64,000 bases of DNA from Parabacteroides bouchesdurhonensis (lineage in GTDB: Bacteria > Bacteroidota > Bacteroidia > Bacteroidales > Tannerellaceae), in the NCBI RefSeq assembly GCF_900186615.1, contig NZ_LT896588.1, forward strand, positions 710,397 to 774,396, read 5' to 3'. The translations under genes and the position numbers were made by a program. Positions 51,732 through 61,590 of this stretch are shown here, piece after piece (the stretch's first letter is position 1; each line of letters begins with the position of its first letter). The notes beneath the pieces are model-generated. The model searched no databases. It had not been told where the DNA came from and saw nothing but the letters and a program-made list of their open reading frames with translations.

Positions 51732-53102
51732 TTATCGGAAACTGATCTTCGGCTTACCTCCTCCCGAAGAAGTTGTATTGTTATGACTTCCCGTACCGGT
51801 AGTTTTAGATGCAGCAGCAGCGGTTACTGCAATATCTTCGCCTGCCATCTTCGCACGCACACGGGCTACCGCTTTCGGATCACGGCTATATGTAGGATTG
51901 TCTTCTATAAAGGCAATTAATACATCATCATCCAATTCTTCCTGAGTAAGAACAATTGAAGAAGCGCGACAAACAAAACGCCCTACCTTTTTAGCAGAAG
52001 CTCCGTAATACTTATTGATAAGTTCCCGTTCTTTTTGTTCTTTCTGGAGACGTTCTTCTTCCTGACGGATTTGTTCTTCCGTCATTTGCATAGCCTCGTT
52101 ACGACGTTTGTCGGCTATCTGAGGAATATCATCCATTGTAAAGCCGGTAGCAAGAATCGTTATCTTAACTTTCTCTCCTAATGTATTATCTACAGCCGTA
52201 CCCCAAATAACTTCTATATCACGGTTAAACTCAGACATGAAGTTATGAACATCATTCATTTCCTCCATGCGAAGTTCGGATTCCTGACTGAAATAGACGT
52301 TAAACAATATCTTCTTGGCATTCTTTACATCATTATTACTCAGCAACGGAGAATTCAAGGCATCTTCAACAGCCTGACGAACACGACCGTCACCTTCACC
52401 AAATCCATTACTCATCAAAGCAACACCTCCATCTTTCATGGTTGTGTTTACATCGGCAAAGTCCAGGTTTATTATACCGGGAAGTGTTATGATTTCAGCA
52501 ATACTTTTCGCGGCAATGGTCAGCGTATCATCTGCTTTACCAAATGCGTTCATAACAGTCAAGTCGGCATATATCTCACGCAAACGCTCATTATTAATAA
52601 CCAGCAAAGCATCTACATTTTTAGCAATTTCTTCTACACCGTTCAGTGCCTGGATAATTTTACGTTCACCTTCGAACAAAAAAGGAATCGTCACAATACC
52701 AACAGTCAATATTCCCATATCTTTGGCTATGCGAGCGATAACAGGAGCTGCTCCCGTTCCGGTACCACCACCCATTCCGGCAGTGATAAAAACCATTTTC
52801 GTACCATCACTCAGCATCTTGCGGATATCTTCCATGCTTTCCTCAGCAGCCATCATGGCACGTTCCGGTTTATTACCAGCTCCCAATCCTTGGGTAATTT
52901 CATGTCCCAACGATAATTTAATAGGCACATCAGAACGGTTCAAGGCTTGATTATCAGTATTACACAACACAAATGTCACGTCGTGTATTCCTTCCTGATA
53001 CATATGGCTAACTGCGTTACCACCACCTCCACCTACACCAATTACTTTGATGATCTTAGGGGTATCCGTAGGATAATTGAAATTTAATATTGTATCGTCC
53101 AT
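51732..53102 (-). CDS. ftsZ: Cell division GTPase FtsZ
   Basis: The 456-residue tubulin homologue forms the Z-ring. The nucleotide-binding GVGGGGGNAVSHM, the tubulin signature GMGGGTGTGAAPVIA and the DFADVNT synergy-type motif are clear. Compared with E. coli FtsZ it has a longer variable C-terminal linker rich in Glu, Gln and Arg, ending KPKISFR as the FtsA-binding tail. It follows ftsA by 27 bp. Confidence 0.97.
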   Translation of the reverse strand: MDDTILNFNYPTDTPKIIKVIGVGGGGGNAVSHMYQEGIHDVTFVLCNTDNQALNRSDVPIKLSLGHEITQGLGAGNKPERAMMAAEESMEDIRKMLSDGTKMVFITAGMGGGTGTGAAPVIARIAKDMGILTVGIVTIPFLFEGERKIIQALNGVEEIAKNVDALLVINNERLREIYADLTVMNAFGKADDTLTIAAKSIAEIITLPGIINLDFADVNTTMKDGGVALMSNGFGEGDGRVRQAVEDALNSPLLSNNDVKNAKKILFNVYFSQESELRMEEMNDVHNFMSEFNRDIEVIWGTAVDNTLGEKVKITILATGFTMDDIPQIADKRRNEAMQMTEEQIRQEEERLQKEQKERELINKYYGASAKKVGRFVCRASSIVLTQEELDDDVLIAFIEDNPTYSRDPKAVARVRAKMAGEDIAVTAAAASKTTGTGSHNNTTSSGGGKPKISFR

Positions 53103-53129
53103 TGTCGTCCGGTTTTATTACATTGCTGA

Positions 53130-54467
53130 TTAATTCATCTCATCGTCAAACAAATCACCTGTCATATTGTCTATATTTTTCTTTAAACGATCGAAAATAG
53201 AAGGTTTCTTTTGTTTCTTTATTTTTTTCTCCGGTTCAGGAGTCGCCTTTACTTCTTCCTCTATTAATACAGATTCGAGAGGTTCTTCTTTTTGTTCCGG
53301 CTTCGGAGGAATATATAAAGCGCAATTCTTTGTTCCTTTCATTAACAAACCGATGGCCGTAGCATAAGAAGGATTAGTTACTACTATCTCTCCGTTTTGT
53401 ACTACTCCCTTACGTATAGAAGAATAGCGAACTTCCATCTTCAACTGACTGCTTATCACTTCTGGAAGTCCTTTTAAGGCAGCAGCTCCACCTGTTATAA
53501 TAACGCCCGCAGCTAAAGATCCCATTAATCCGGTATCCTCAAGACGAGCATATACATTTTCAAGAATTTCCTTCATACGAGCCTCTATCACATTATTCAA
53601 TTCTGACAGTTTAATCTCGCGAAGTCCCATTCCATCAGCGGAATTAACGCTGATAGGCTGATCGTTATCTTTATCCATCACCGCACAACCATATGCCAGC
53701 TTTACACGTTCCGCTTCGGCTTCCACTAAATGAAGGTTTGTTATATCTTTCGTTATCAGATTTCCTCCAAAAGGAATAACAGAAAGACTTGCCAGTTTTC
53801 CATTCTTGAAAACAGAGAGAGAAGTCACTCCCGCTCCAAATCCTATCAAAGCGCAACCTAACTCTTTTTCGTCTTTCGTCAATACAACATCAGCCAATGC
53901 TAACGGCGACACTAAAATATCGGCAATTTCTATTTTCGCCCGTTCAGAAATACTGTTAATGATATGGCGCTTTAATGAAGGCCGTCCCACAATCAACTGA
54001 TAGTGGGCTTCAATACGATTACAAGGTATCCCTTTAGGATTTACCTCTTGCTTATCATCTAAAAAATAAATTGGAGAAGTAATAGCAAGAACATCTAACA
54101 TATCCGGATGATAATTCATACATTCCTGATAGAGGGCATCCAATACCTCTTCTGTTACCACACCATCAGCACCCAATACTTTAGGTACACTATGTTCTAT
54201 GGAACGAATGGATTGTCCTCCTACTCCTACATATACTTTGTTAATCTGAGTATCGCCCAGTTTATTCTCAAGTTTACGGATAAGACGTTTTATTTTATTA
54301 GCAGTCTCCTCCACATTATATACACATCCTCTTCGTATACAGGTAGCGGAATTCTCAACTTCGTAGGCAATGATAGAAAGGATTCCTTCTTCATTCTTAG
54401 TTCCTACCATACCAACCATTTGGGATGTTCCCAGATCGATAGCTGCTATAAAGTCTGTGTATGCCAT
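53130..54467 (-). CDS. ftsA: Cell division protein FtsA
   Basis: The 445-residue actin-family protein tethers FtsZ to the membrane. The phosphate-1 motif AAIDLGTSQMVGMVG starts the protein, and the SHS2-like 1C region and later nucleotide loops (GAGVTSLSV and VIITGGAAALKGL) follow. The C-terminus is extended by a charged KKIKKQKKPSIF linker and an amphipathic end (DNMTGDLFDDEMN) that would touch the membrane. It lies 5 bp from ftsQ. Confidence 0.95.
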   Translation of the reverse strand: MAYTDFIAAIDLGTSQMVGMVGTKNEEGILSIIAYEVENSATCIRRGCVYNVEETANKIKRLIRKLENKLGDTQINKVYVGVGGQSIRSIEHSVPKVLGADGVVTEEVLDALYQECMNYHPDMLDVLAITSPIYFLDDKQEVNPKGIPCNRIEAHYQLIVGRPSLKRHIINSISERAKIEIADILVSPLALADVVLTKDEKELGCALIGFGAGVTSLSVFKNGKLASLSVIPFGGNLITKDITNLHLVEAEAERVKLAYGCAVMDKDNDQPISVNSADGMGLREIKLSELNNVIEARMKEILENVYARLEDTGLMGSLAAGVIITGGAAALKGLPEVISSQLKMEVRYSSIRKGVVQNGEIVVTNPSYATAIGLLMKGTKNCALYIPPKPEQKEEPLESVLIEEEVKATPEPEKKIKKQKKPSIFDRLKKNIDNMTGDLFDDEMN

Positions 54468-54472
54468 ATAAT

Positions 54473-55201
54473 CTATTTTTTAGTACAAACAATCTGATTC
54501 TTATATTTTAAATTAATTACACTATATTTCTCCCATCCAACTTTGGGAACGGCTTGTTCATAGAATAGTTGCAAATTTGCAAGCTTCTCTTCAAAGTTGT
54601 TGAAAGATCCCAGTATAATACGATGGTTTCCCACCCGCGGAATAAGTTCTATTTCGTTATCGGAATCCACATAGATTTGCTCTATCTGATTATTCCAAAA
54701 CTCATTCTCCTGCAAAAATAGTGCAAATTTATATAAGTCGGTTACCGCCAACCCTTTTTCCACATAACCACTTACTACAGGAACATGGGCAACATAACGG
54801 GAACTAACCGGCATCACGCTTCCTAAGTTATCCACATAATAGTTACCCGAAGTCCCGATAATGCGCAAGATAGGAACTTTCTGCTCTACTTCCAACTTTA
54901 TAATACCAGAAGGTGTCTTATAAGCTTCAACAGAAGCTATCATCTGATTTTTCAGCAGTTCCTTCTCAATCTGGTCTGTATTAATCATGTCCATATCTCT
55001 ACTTATAGGATTGAGATTTGCTTTTTTCAGTAAACCAACCAGATCTTTTTCACTCACAAAGTGCTTATCCAAACTATCTTTCACTACGACCTGAAGATCA
55101 CGGCAAACGTAATCCCGTCTCATTTCCCGAAAGAAAAAAGTTACAAACACAATGTAACAGAACAACAGTGTAGCTACTATTATGGAAACAGTTCGTACCA
55201 C
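54473..55201 (-). CDS. ftsQ: Cell division protein FtsQ-like
   Basis: The 242-residue protein has one N-terminal membrane helix (about 3-22) and a periplasmic POTRA-like domain beginning DSLDKHFVSEKDLVG, then a beta-rich domain typical of FtsQ/DivIB. The Bacteroidota form is poorly conserved in sequence, so the call rests on topology, size and the position between murC and ftsA (5-bp gaps on both sides). Confidence 0.85.
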   Translation of the reverse strand: MVRTVSIIVATLLFCYIVFVTFFFREMRRDYVCRDLQVVVKDSLDKHFVSEKDLVGLLKKANLNPISRDMDMINTDQIEKELLKNQMIASVEAYKTPSGIIKLEVEQKVPILRIIGTSGNYYVDNLGSVMPVSSRYVAHVPVVSGYVEKGLAVTDLYKFALFLQENEFWNNQIEQIYVDSDNEIELIPRVGNHRIILGSFNNFEEKLANLQLFYEQAVPKVGWEKYSVINLKYKNQIVCTKK

Positions 55202-55206
55202 TCTTA

Positions 55207-56586
55207 TTATTTATCTAATATCTTTTTTACAGGTTCTACCAAACGATCTATATTACCGGCACCTACCATCAACACAACTTCAAATGTATCAGCTTCCGAA
55301 GCAACTAAATCCAACAGTCCTTCTTTTCGGATCAATTTCTTTGACGGAATTGTAACCTTATCGAAAATAATTTGCGAGGTTATTCCCGGAATAGGTTCCT
55401 CGCGGGCCGGATAAATATCCAATAAAATCAGTTCATCCAACAATGAAAGGCTGGCGGCAAAATCATCGGCAAAATCCCTTGTGCGTGTGTAAAGATGCGG
55501 TTGAAAAATACCGGTTACCTTTTTACCCGCATACAATTCTTTTACCGACAGAATACTTGCCTTCAATTCAGCAGGATGGTGTGCATAATCATCAATCAGA
55601 ACAATATTATCTTTTTTCAAATGAAAATCAAAACGGCGAAGTGGTCCGGCAAAAGAAGCCATTCCTTTCTTAATTTCGTCAGCCGTAACACCATTCAGCC
55701 AAGCTAATGCAATAGCAGCAATGCCATTTTCTATATTTACTTTTACAGGAACTCCCAACTGAATATCCGATATATGGATATCAGGCCCTATAAAATCGAA
55801 AAAAATCTCACCATTCCCAATACGGATATTCTCTGCGTGAAAATCCCCTCCATCCGTAGCCGAATAAGTATATAGTTTTACGCCTTTTTTCAATTGAGGA
55901 ACAATATTGATACCTTTCTTCATTATAAGGCAACCATCAGGACGAATCAAAGAAGTAAACTTTTCAAAACTTTCCCGGTAGGCATCTGCAGTCCCGTAAA
56001 TATCCAGATGATCCGGATCAGCAGCTGTAATAACAGCCATATACGGGGTAAGCCAATGAAAAGAACGGTCAAATTCGTCAGCTTCTATAACCGTTAAGTC
56101 ACTTTTCTCAGATAACATCAAGTTACTGTTATAGTTTTTCAGAATTCCCCCCAGAAAAGCATTGCAATCAATATGCGACTGTTTTAATAAATGAGCAGTC
56201 ATGGAAGATGTTGTCGTTTTGCCATGTGTTCCGGCAATACAAAGACCACGAGAGCAATTTGTAATTTCGCCCAATACACGGGCACGCTTCATCACCTCAA
56301 ACCCATGTGTACGGAAATAAGATAATTCCGTATGTGATTCCGGCACAGCCGGTGTATAAACAACCAACGTATCAGCAGGAGACTTACAAACTTCCGGTAT
56401 CAAATCAACATTATCTTCATAATGAATGACAGCTCCCTCTTTATTCAACTGCTCCGTTAAATCGGAAGGCGTTTTATCATAACCCGCTACCAATTTCCCT
56501 TTAGACAGGAAATAGCGGATAAGGGCACTCATTCCAATCCCTCCTGCTCCTACAAAATAAACAGCTTTTATAGTATCTATATTCAT
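55207..56586 (-). CDS. murC: UDP-N-acetylmuramate-L-alanine ligase
   Basis: MurC (459 residues) adds the first L-alanine to UDP-MurNAc in the cytoplasm. The nucleotide-binding GAGGIGMSALIRYFL begins at about residue 13, the ATP-binding GTHGKTTTSSMTAHLL is near 120, and DDYAHHPAEL lies in the third domain. Length is normal. Its first base overlaps the last base of murG. Confidence 0.96.
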   Translation of the reverse strand: MNIDTIKAVYFVGAGGIGMSALIRYFLSKGKLVAGYDKTPSDLTEQLNKEGAVIHYEDNVDLIPEVCKSPADTLVVYTPAVPESHTELSYFRTHGFEVMKRARVLGEITNCSRGLCIAGTHGKTTTSSMTAHLLKQSHIDCNAFLGGILKNYNSNLMLSEKSDLTVIEADEFDRSFHWLTPYMAVITAADPDHLDIYGTADAYRESFEKFTSLIRPDGCLIMKKGINIVPQLKKGVKLYTYSATDGGDFHAENIRIGNGEIFFDFIGPDIHISDIQLGVPVKVNIENGIAAIALAWLNGVTADEIKKGMASFAGPLRRFDFHLKKDNIVLIDDYAHHPAELKASILSVKELYAGKKVTGIFQPHLYTRTRDFADDFAASLSLLDELILLDIYPAREEPIPGITSQIIFDKVTIPSKKLIRKEGLLDLVASEADTFEVVLMVGAGNIDRLVEPVKKILDK

Positions 56587-57695
56587 TATGCTTTCTTTTC
56601 TATAATTTTTACAATCTCATCAACAATCTGTTCGGCACTTTCATGATGAGCCATACAAGTGATATTATTGCTCAGAGAACTAAGTATATTAACATCATGA
56701 ATAGTTTGCAACGCGGTAGGTACCAATGATTCTTCCGCGTCTTTATCAGCCACCATAATGGCCGCCTTCTGATTTACCAAAGCCTGTGCATTTTTTGTTT
56801 GATGGTCTTCCGCCACATTAGGAGAAGGTACCAGAATTACAGGTTTCTGCAACAGGCAAAGTTCGGAAATAGAACTGGCTCCGGCACGGGAAATGACCAA
56901 ATCGGCGGCAGAGTAAGCATAATCCATACGCGTGATAAAATCCGAACACCAAACCGGCATCCCCCGATAGGCCTTCAAATGCTTCACCGCCTCCTCATAA
57001 TAGTAACGTCCGGTTTGCCAAATAACTTGCACATCCGATGCGAAAAACTTATCCAGATTCTCCATTATACTACGATTAATAGTACGCGCCCCAAGGCTAC
57101 CACCAACGACCAGGATCGTTTTCTTTTCAGGAGAAAGACCAAAGAAAGCCAATGCTTCTTCCTTTTTATCCAAAGCCTCCTCCAGATCCTGACGCACCGG
57201 ATTACCTGTAATGACAATTTTATCTGCCGGGAAAAACTTCTCCATCTCCTGATAAGCCACACAAATACAGTCTGCGCGTTTGGCTAATAACTTATTAGTC
57301 ACACCGGCATATGAGTTCTGTTCCTGAATCAAAATAGGAATATCCAGCGAAGAAGCCATCCATAAAGTAGGTCCACTGGCATAACCACCCACACCTATCG
57401 CAATGTCCGGATTAAATTCACGAATCGTTTTTTTCGCCAGGCGAAGACTCTTTATCAAACGTCTTATCACCTTTATATTATTGATCAGGTGAGCCCTGTC
57501 AAAACCACTCACCGGCAAACCTACTATTTTATATCCCGCAGCAGGAACTTTTTCCATTTCCATCCGGTCTTCCGCGCCAACAAACAAGATATCGGCATCA
57601 GGAAAACGTTTTTTCAACGTGTTGGCTATTGAGATAGCAGGAAAGATATGTCCACCTGTACCTCCACCACTTATAATGATTCGATATTGTCTCAT
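56586..57695 (-). CDS. murG: Lipid II synthase MurG
   Basis: The 369-residue glycosyltransferase transfers GlcNAc to lipid I on the inner leaflet. The GGGTGGHIFPAISIA motif starts at about residue 10, GVGGYASGP is near 105, and the C-terminal SRAGASSISELCLLQKPVILVP region binds UDP-GlcNAc. It overlaps ftsW by 4 bp. Confidence 0.96.
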   Translation of the reverse strand: MRQYRIIISGGGTGGHIFPAISIANTLKKRFPDADILFVGAEDRMEMEKVPAAGYKIVGLPVSGFDRAHLINNIKVIRRLIKSLRLAKKTIREFNPDIAIGVGGYASGPTLWMASSLDIPILIQEQNSYAGVTNKLLAKRADCICVAYQEMEKFFPADKIVITGNPVRQDLEEALDKKEEALAFFGLSPEKKTILVVGGSLGARTINRSIMENLDKFFASDVQVIWQTGRYYYEEAVKHLKAYRGMPVWCSDFITRMDYAYSAADLVISRAGASSISELCLLQKPVILVPSPNVAEDHQTKNAQALVNQKAAIMVADKDAEESLVPTALQTIHDVNILSSLSNNITCMAHHESAEQIVDEIVKIIEKKA

Positions 57696-58969
57696 TCTTT
57701 TGTTTCAGTTATAAGTTCTACGTTCTCTTGTACAGCCTCTACTGAAGATTCTCCTGCAATAATTTCTGTTTGGGAAAGTTCGGAAGTATCCATATCCTCC
57801 TCTTCTAAACCATCCTCTTCCTCATCCCCCATATGTGCGCCAAAACGGCTTACACTAAGGATGATACCGAAATAAATGCACGAAATCATAGTCGATGTAC
57901 CTCCACGACTTACCAAGGGCAAAGGCTGACCCGTCACAGGTATCAGATTCACTGCTACGGCCATATTCGCCAAAGCTTGTATTCCCATCAGCAATCCACA
58001 ACCTATCACCAGATATTTAGCATATATTTTATCACATTTTCTGGCTATTATACCAACTCGCACCAGCAACATGATATAGAGCATCAATACAAATATTCCG
58101 CCGGCATAACCCATTTCTTCAATTATAATAGCATAGATAAAATCGGAATAAGCCTGAGGAAGGAAATCACGCTGTTGCCCATGGCCAGGCATATTGCCAA
58201 AGACACCACCACGCGCTATTGCGATTTTAGCATGCGACACCTGATAATTCTTATCATTAATGACATACGTATCAGGATCTATTTTGTCCTCACCATGCAA
58301 ATGCTCTACAATACGATTTTTCCATGTTAAACCACGATCCAGATATTTATGCAATACATCATCAGGCGTGATAAATAAAACAGCCAATATCGTCCCGGCA
58401 AACAAAACGACAATACCAGCCAGTAAAAGTAACTTCTTCAATGCTATCTGACCGATAAACATCATCAGATAGCAAAAACCAAAGAGCATGGCGGCTGTAG
58501 AGAAGTTTTCAGGAAAAATAAAAAGACAGGCCAATCCTACTCCTCCCAATATCCACCAAAATATTTTATCGGAAGGAATTGTTCCTTTTTTACTTAGCCA
58601 ATAAGCCATGTAACCAATAGACGATAATTTGGCTAATTCAGATGGCTGAATTCCCCACAACCAACGTCCGGCACCATTAATTTCTTCACCTAAAATAGGT
58701 GTTAGCACCAATAATACAATTGACACAGGAAAAAGTAAAACCAAAAAACCGGCAATCTTCTTATAAGGCACATGATGCAGGAAGACAATCAGGCAAGCAC
58801 CACAAGCCAAAATCAGAGCATGCCTGCGGATGGGTATCCACGGACTTGCCTGTTTATAGGCTAATGTACTGGTTGCACTGAATACCTCCACCAACGATAT
58901 AACACAAAGGAACATGAAGATTATCCATATCACCATATCCCCTTTTAGTAATTTATTTACCAGTTTCAT
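57692..58969 (-). CDS. ftsW: Septal peptidoglycan polymerase FtsW
   Basis: FtsW (425 residues) is a SEDS-family glycosyltransferase with about ten membrane helices that polymerises lipid II at the septum with FtsI. The SEDS patterns QPSELAKLSSIGYMAYWL and the DFIYAIIIEEMGY loop, as well as LPLVSRGGTS, are present. The C-terminal 55 residues are an acidic cytoplasmic tail, a Bacteroidota addition. It overlaps murG by 4 bp and is 16 bp from murD. Confidence 0.95.
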   Translation of the reverse strand: MKLVNKLLKGDMVIWIIFMFLCVISLVEVFSATSTLAYKQASPWIPIRRHALILACGACLIVFLHHVPYKKIAGFLVLLFPVSIVLLVLTPILGEEINGAGRWLWGIQPSELAKLSSIGYMAYWLSKKGTIPSDKIFWWILGGVGLACLFIFPENFSTAAMLFGFCYLMMFIGQIALKKLLLLAGIVVLFAGTILAVLFITPDDVLHKYLDRGLTWKNRIVEHLHGEDKIDPDTYVINDKNYQVSHAKIAIARGGVFGNMPGHGQQRDFLPQAYSDFIYAIIIEEMGYAGGIFVLMLYIMLLVRVGIIARKCDKIYAKYLVIGCGLLMGIQALANMAVAVNLIPVTGQPLPLVSRGGTSTMISCIYFGIILSVSRFGAHMGDEEEDGLEEEDMDTSELSQTEIIAGESSVEAVQENVELITETKE

Positions 58970-58985
58970 TCGTTATACATGGCTT

Positions 58986-60320
58986 TTAAAGATTACGTAC
59001 ACAAGCCTTAAATTGATCACCACGATCTTCATAACCCCTAAAAAGATCGAAGCTGGCACAACAAGGGGAAAGTAACACAGTATCTCCTTTTTCTGCCAGT
59101 TTATATGCTTTTGTTACAGCTTCTTCCATAGAACGGGCATCTTCAATCTTGTCGATCTTGTCGTCAAAAAAACCATGAAGTTTATTATTATCCACACCCA
59201 GAAATACTAAAGCACGAACTTTCTGTTTTACCAGGTCCTCTATTTCAGAATAATCATTGCCTTTATCCGTTCCTCCCAAAATAAGCACCACTTTAGTAGT
59301 CATACTTTGTAAAGCATACCAACAAGAATTCACGTTCGTTGCTTTGGAGTCATTAATATAATCTACACCACGCACACGAGCCACTTTCTCCAAACGATGT
59401 TCCACACCTGTAAAGTCACTCAACGATTCACGAATTTTATCGTCTTGAATATCCACAATCTTGGCAGCAATACCTGACGCTAATGAATTATACAGGTTAT
59501 GCGTGCCCGTTAATGCCAATAAGTCTTTATCCATTGTAAATGTTCCGTTTACCGTTTCAATTACTATTTGCTTATTATCAACATATCCCTTTACGCCTTC
59601 TTCATGTGTTTCGGCAAACGGGTAGAGAGTAGCTTTTGGATTACGCTTGGCAATCTCACGAGCTATAATAGGATCGTCATTCCAAAAAATAAAAGCATCT
59701 TCTTTTGTTTGATTCTGCAAAATCCGGAACTTAGCGTCTACATAATTCTGCATTTCATAATTATAACGATCCAAATGATCCGGCGTTATATTAAGAAGAA
59801 TAGCGATATCCGCTTTGAAGTCATACATATTATCCAACTGGAAACTGCTTAACTCTATCACATATACGGCATGCGGTTCTTCGGCCACCTGGAGAGCAAG
59901 GCTATTTCCAACATTTCCGGCCAAACCTACGTCTATACCGGCTTGCTTCAAAAGATGATAAATAAGCATAGTAGTGGTCGTTTTACCATTACTGCCTGTA
60001 ATACAAACCATCCTGGTATCCGTATATCGTCCCGCAAATTCTATTTCAGATATAATATGTGTACCTTTTTCCTTCAACTTTTTTATAATCGGTGCCTTAT
60101 CAGGAATTCCGGGACTCTTTATCACCTCATCGGCATTCAGAATATCGGCCTCCGTATGTTGTCCTTCTTCCCAGGGAATCCCATGGGCATCCAATATTTC
60201 CTTATACTTGGGTTTAATTGACGAAAAATCCGAAACAAAAACATCGAATCCTTTCATCTTCGCCAGAACAGCTGCACCCGCGCCGCTTTCACCAGCCCCT
60301 AATATAACTATTCTATTCAT
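58986..60320 (-). CDS. murD: UDP-N-acetylmuramoylalanine-D-glutamate ligase
   Basis: MurD (444 residues) adds D-glutamate to UDP-MurNAc-L-Ala. The N-terminal Rossmann start IVILGAGESGAGAA, the ATP loop GSNGKTTTTMLIYHLL near 110, and the C-terminal DSKATNVNS and LSPCCASFDLFRGYEDRGD are typical. It lies 1 bp from mraY, with no internal promoter seen. Confidence 0.96.
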   Translation of the reverse strand: MNRIVILGAGESGAGAAVLAKMKGFDVFVSDFSSIKPKYKEILDAHGIPWEEGQHTEADILNADEVIKSPGIPDKAPIIKKLKEKGTHIISEIEFAGRYTDTRMVCITGSNGKTTTTMLIYHLLKQAGIDVGLAGNVGNSLALQVAEEPHAVYVIELSSFQLDNMYDFKADIAILLNITPDHLDRYNYEMQNYVDAKFRILQNQTKEDAFIFWNDDPIIAREIAKRNPKATLYPFAETHEEGVKGYVDNKQIVIETVNGTFTMDKDLLALTGTHNLYNSLASGIAAKIVDIQDDKIRESLSDFTGVEHRLEKVARVRGVDYINDSKATNVNSCWYALQSMTTKVVLILGGTDKGNDYSEIEDLVKQKVRALVFLGVDNNKLHGFFDDKIDKIEDARSMEEAVTKAYKLAEKGDTVLLSPCCASFDLFRGYEDRGDQFKACVRNL

Positions 60321-60321
60321 A

Positions 60322-61581
60322 TTATCTCATTTTTAACGTCACAATCGTAATAACAGCCAAAATGATACCAATCAACCAGAAACGAACTACAATCTTTGAC
60401 TCGGGAACTACATTCAGTGGCTTCTGTATCAAGGCTTGTATCCCGGCATTACCCGGTTTTTGGAAATGGTGATGAAGCGGCGTCATCTTAAATATACGCT
60501 TGCCTTCACCCTGCTTTCTTTTTGTGTATTTAAAATAAGCCACTTGCAACATGACCGATAAACTTTCTGCAAGAAAAATACCACAAAGAATCGGTATCAA
60601 CAACTCTTTACGAATAATAATAGCGAACACCGCAATAATACCACCCAAAGTCAGGCTACCGGTATCTCCCATAAAGACTTGTGCCGGATATGAATTATAC
60701 CATAGGAAGCCAACTGTCGCCCCGATAAACGCGGCCGCAAACACCACGAGTTCTTCCGCTCCGGGTATAAACATAATATTCAGGAATGATGCAAATTCAA
60801 AGTGAGCGGACATATAAGCCAGTATACCTAACGCCACCCCGATAATCGCGGAACTACCTGCCGCCAACCCATCTAATCCGTCCGTCAGATTAGCACCGTT
60901 AGAAACAGCCGTTACCACAAAAATCACCATTATTACAAACAGCAACCAAGCCGCTTCTTCTTTATAATCACCTGCCCAGCTAACTAAGTTCGCATAATCA
61001 AAATTATTATTCTTCACGAAAGGAATGGTCGTTTTGGTCGATTTTGTTTCTACATTATGAAATCGAACTTCTTCAATTACATTATCATGGCGTATCTCCA
61101 TATTCTCCTTAATCACAACACTCGGACTAAGAAAAAGAACCAAACCGACAATTAATCCCAAACCAACCTGTCCTATAATCTTAAAACGACCATGCATTCC
61201 TTCCTTATTCTTACGGAATACCTTAATATAATCATCGGCAAAGCCTAATCCACCCAACCAGACAGTCGTAATCAACATCAGAATCAAATAAATATTATCC
61301 AAACGGGCAAAAAGCAACGTCGGAATCAATATGGCAATAATGATGATAATCCCTCCCATTGTAGGAGTTCCTTTTTTACTCATCTGCCCTTCCAATCCTA
61401 AATTACGCACAGTTTCACCAATCTGCAACATCTGGAGTTTATCAATTATCCGGCGGCCGATTGCTGTAGAAATAAATAATGACAAAATTAAGGCTAATCC
61501 GGAACGGAATGAGACGTATTTAAACATACCCGCTCCCGGAAAGTCCAACTGATCTAAATAATTAAACAAATAATACAGCAT
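60322..61581 (-). CDS. mraY: Phospho-MurNAc-pentapeptide transferase MraY
   Basis: MraY (419 residues) makes lipid I from UDP-MurNAc-pentapeptide and undecaprenyl phosphate. [26 protein letters not shown] and [14 protein letters not shown] carry the conserved Asp residues, and [10 protein letters not shown] lies near the C-terminus. It is about 60 residues longer than E. coli MraY because of a periplasmic insertion (about residues 155-205, from [10 protein letters not shown] to SWAGDYKEE), a known Bacteroidota feature. It sits between murE (9-bp gap) and murD. Confidence 0.96.
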   Translation of the reverse strand: MLYYLFNYLDQLDFPGAGMFKYVSFRSGLALILSLFISTAIGRRIIDKLQMLQIGETVRNLGLEGQMSKKGTPTMGGIIIIIAILIPTLLFARLDNIYLILMLITTVWLGGLGFADDYIKVFRKNKEGMHGRFKIIGQVGLGLIVGLVLFLSPSVVIKENMEIRHDNVIEEVRFHNVETKSTKTTIPFVKNNNFDYANLVSWAGDYKEEAAWLLFVIMVIFVVTAVSNGANLTDGLDGLAAGSSAIIGVALGILAYMSAHFEFASFLNIMFIPGAEELVVFAAAFIGATVGFLWYNSYPAQVFMGDTGSLTLGGIIAVFAIIIRKELLIPILCGIFLAESLSVMLQVAYFKYTKRKQGEGKRIFKMTPLHHHFQKPGNAGIQALIQKPLNVVPESKIVVRFWLIGIILAVITIVTLKMR

Positions 61582-61590
61582 GTCGTTTTC

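Noticed and set aside
52245-52916. A 223-codon open frame antisense to ftsZ
   Set aside because: FtsZ on the other strand has all its signatures; this frame has no features of its own.
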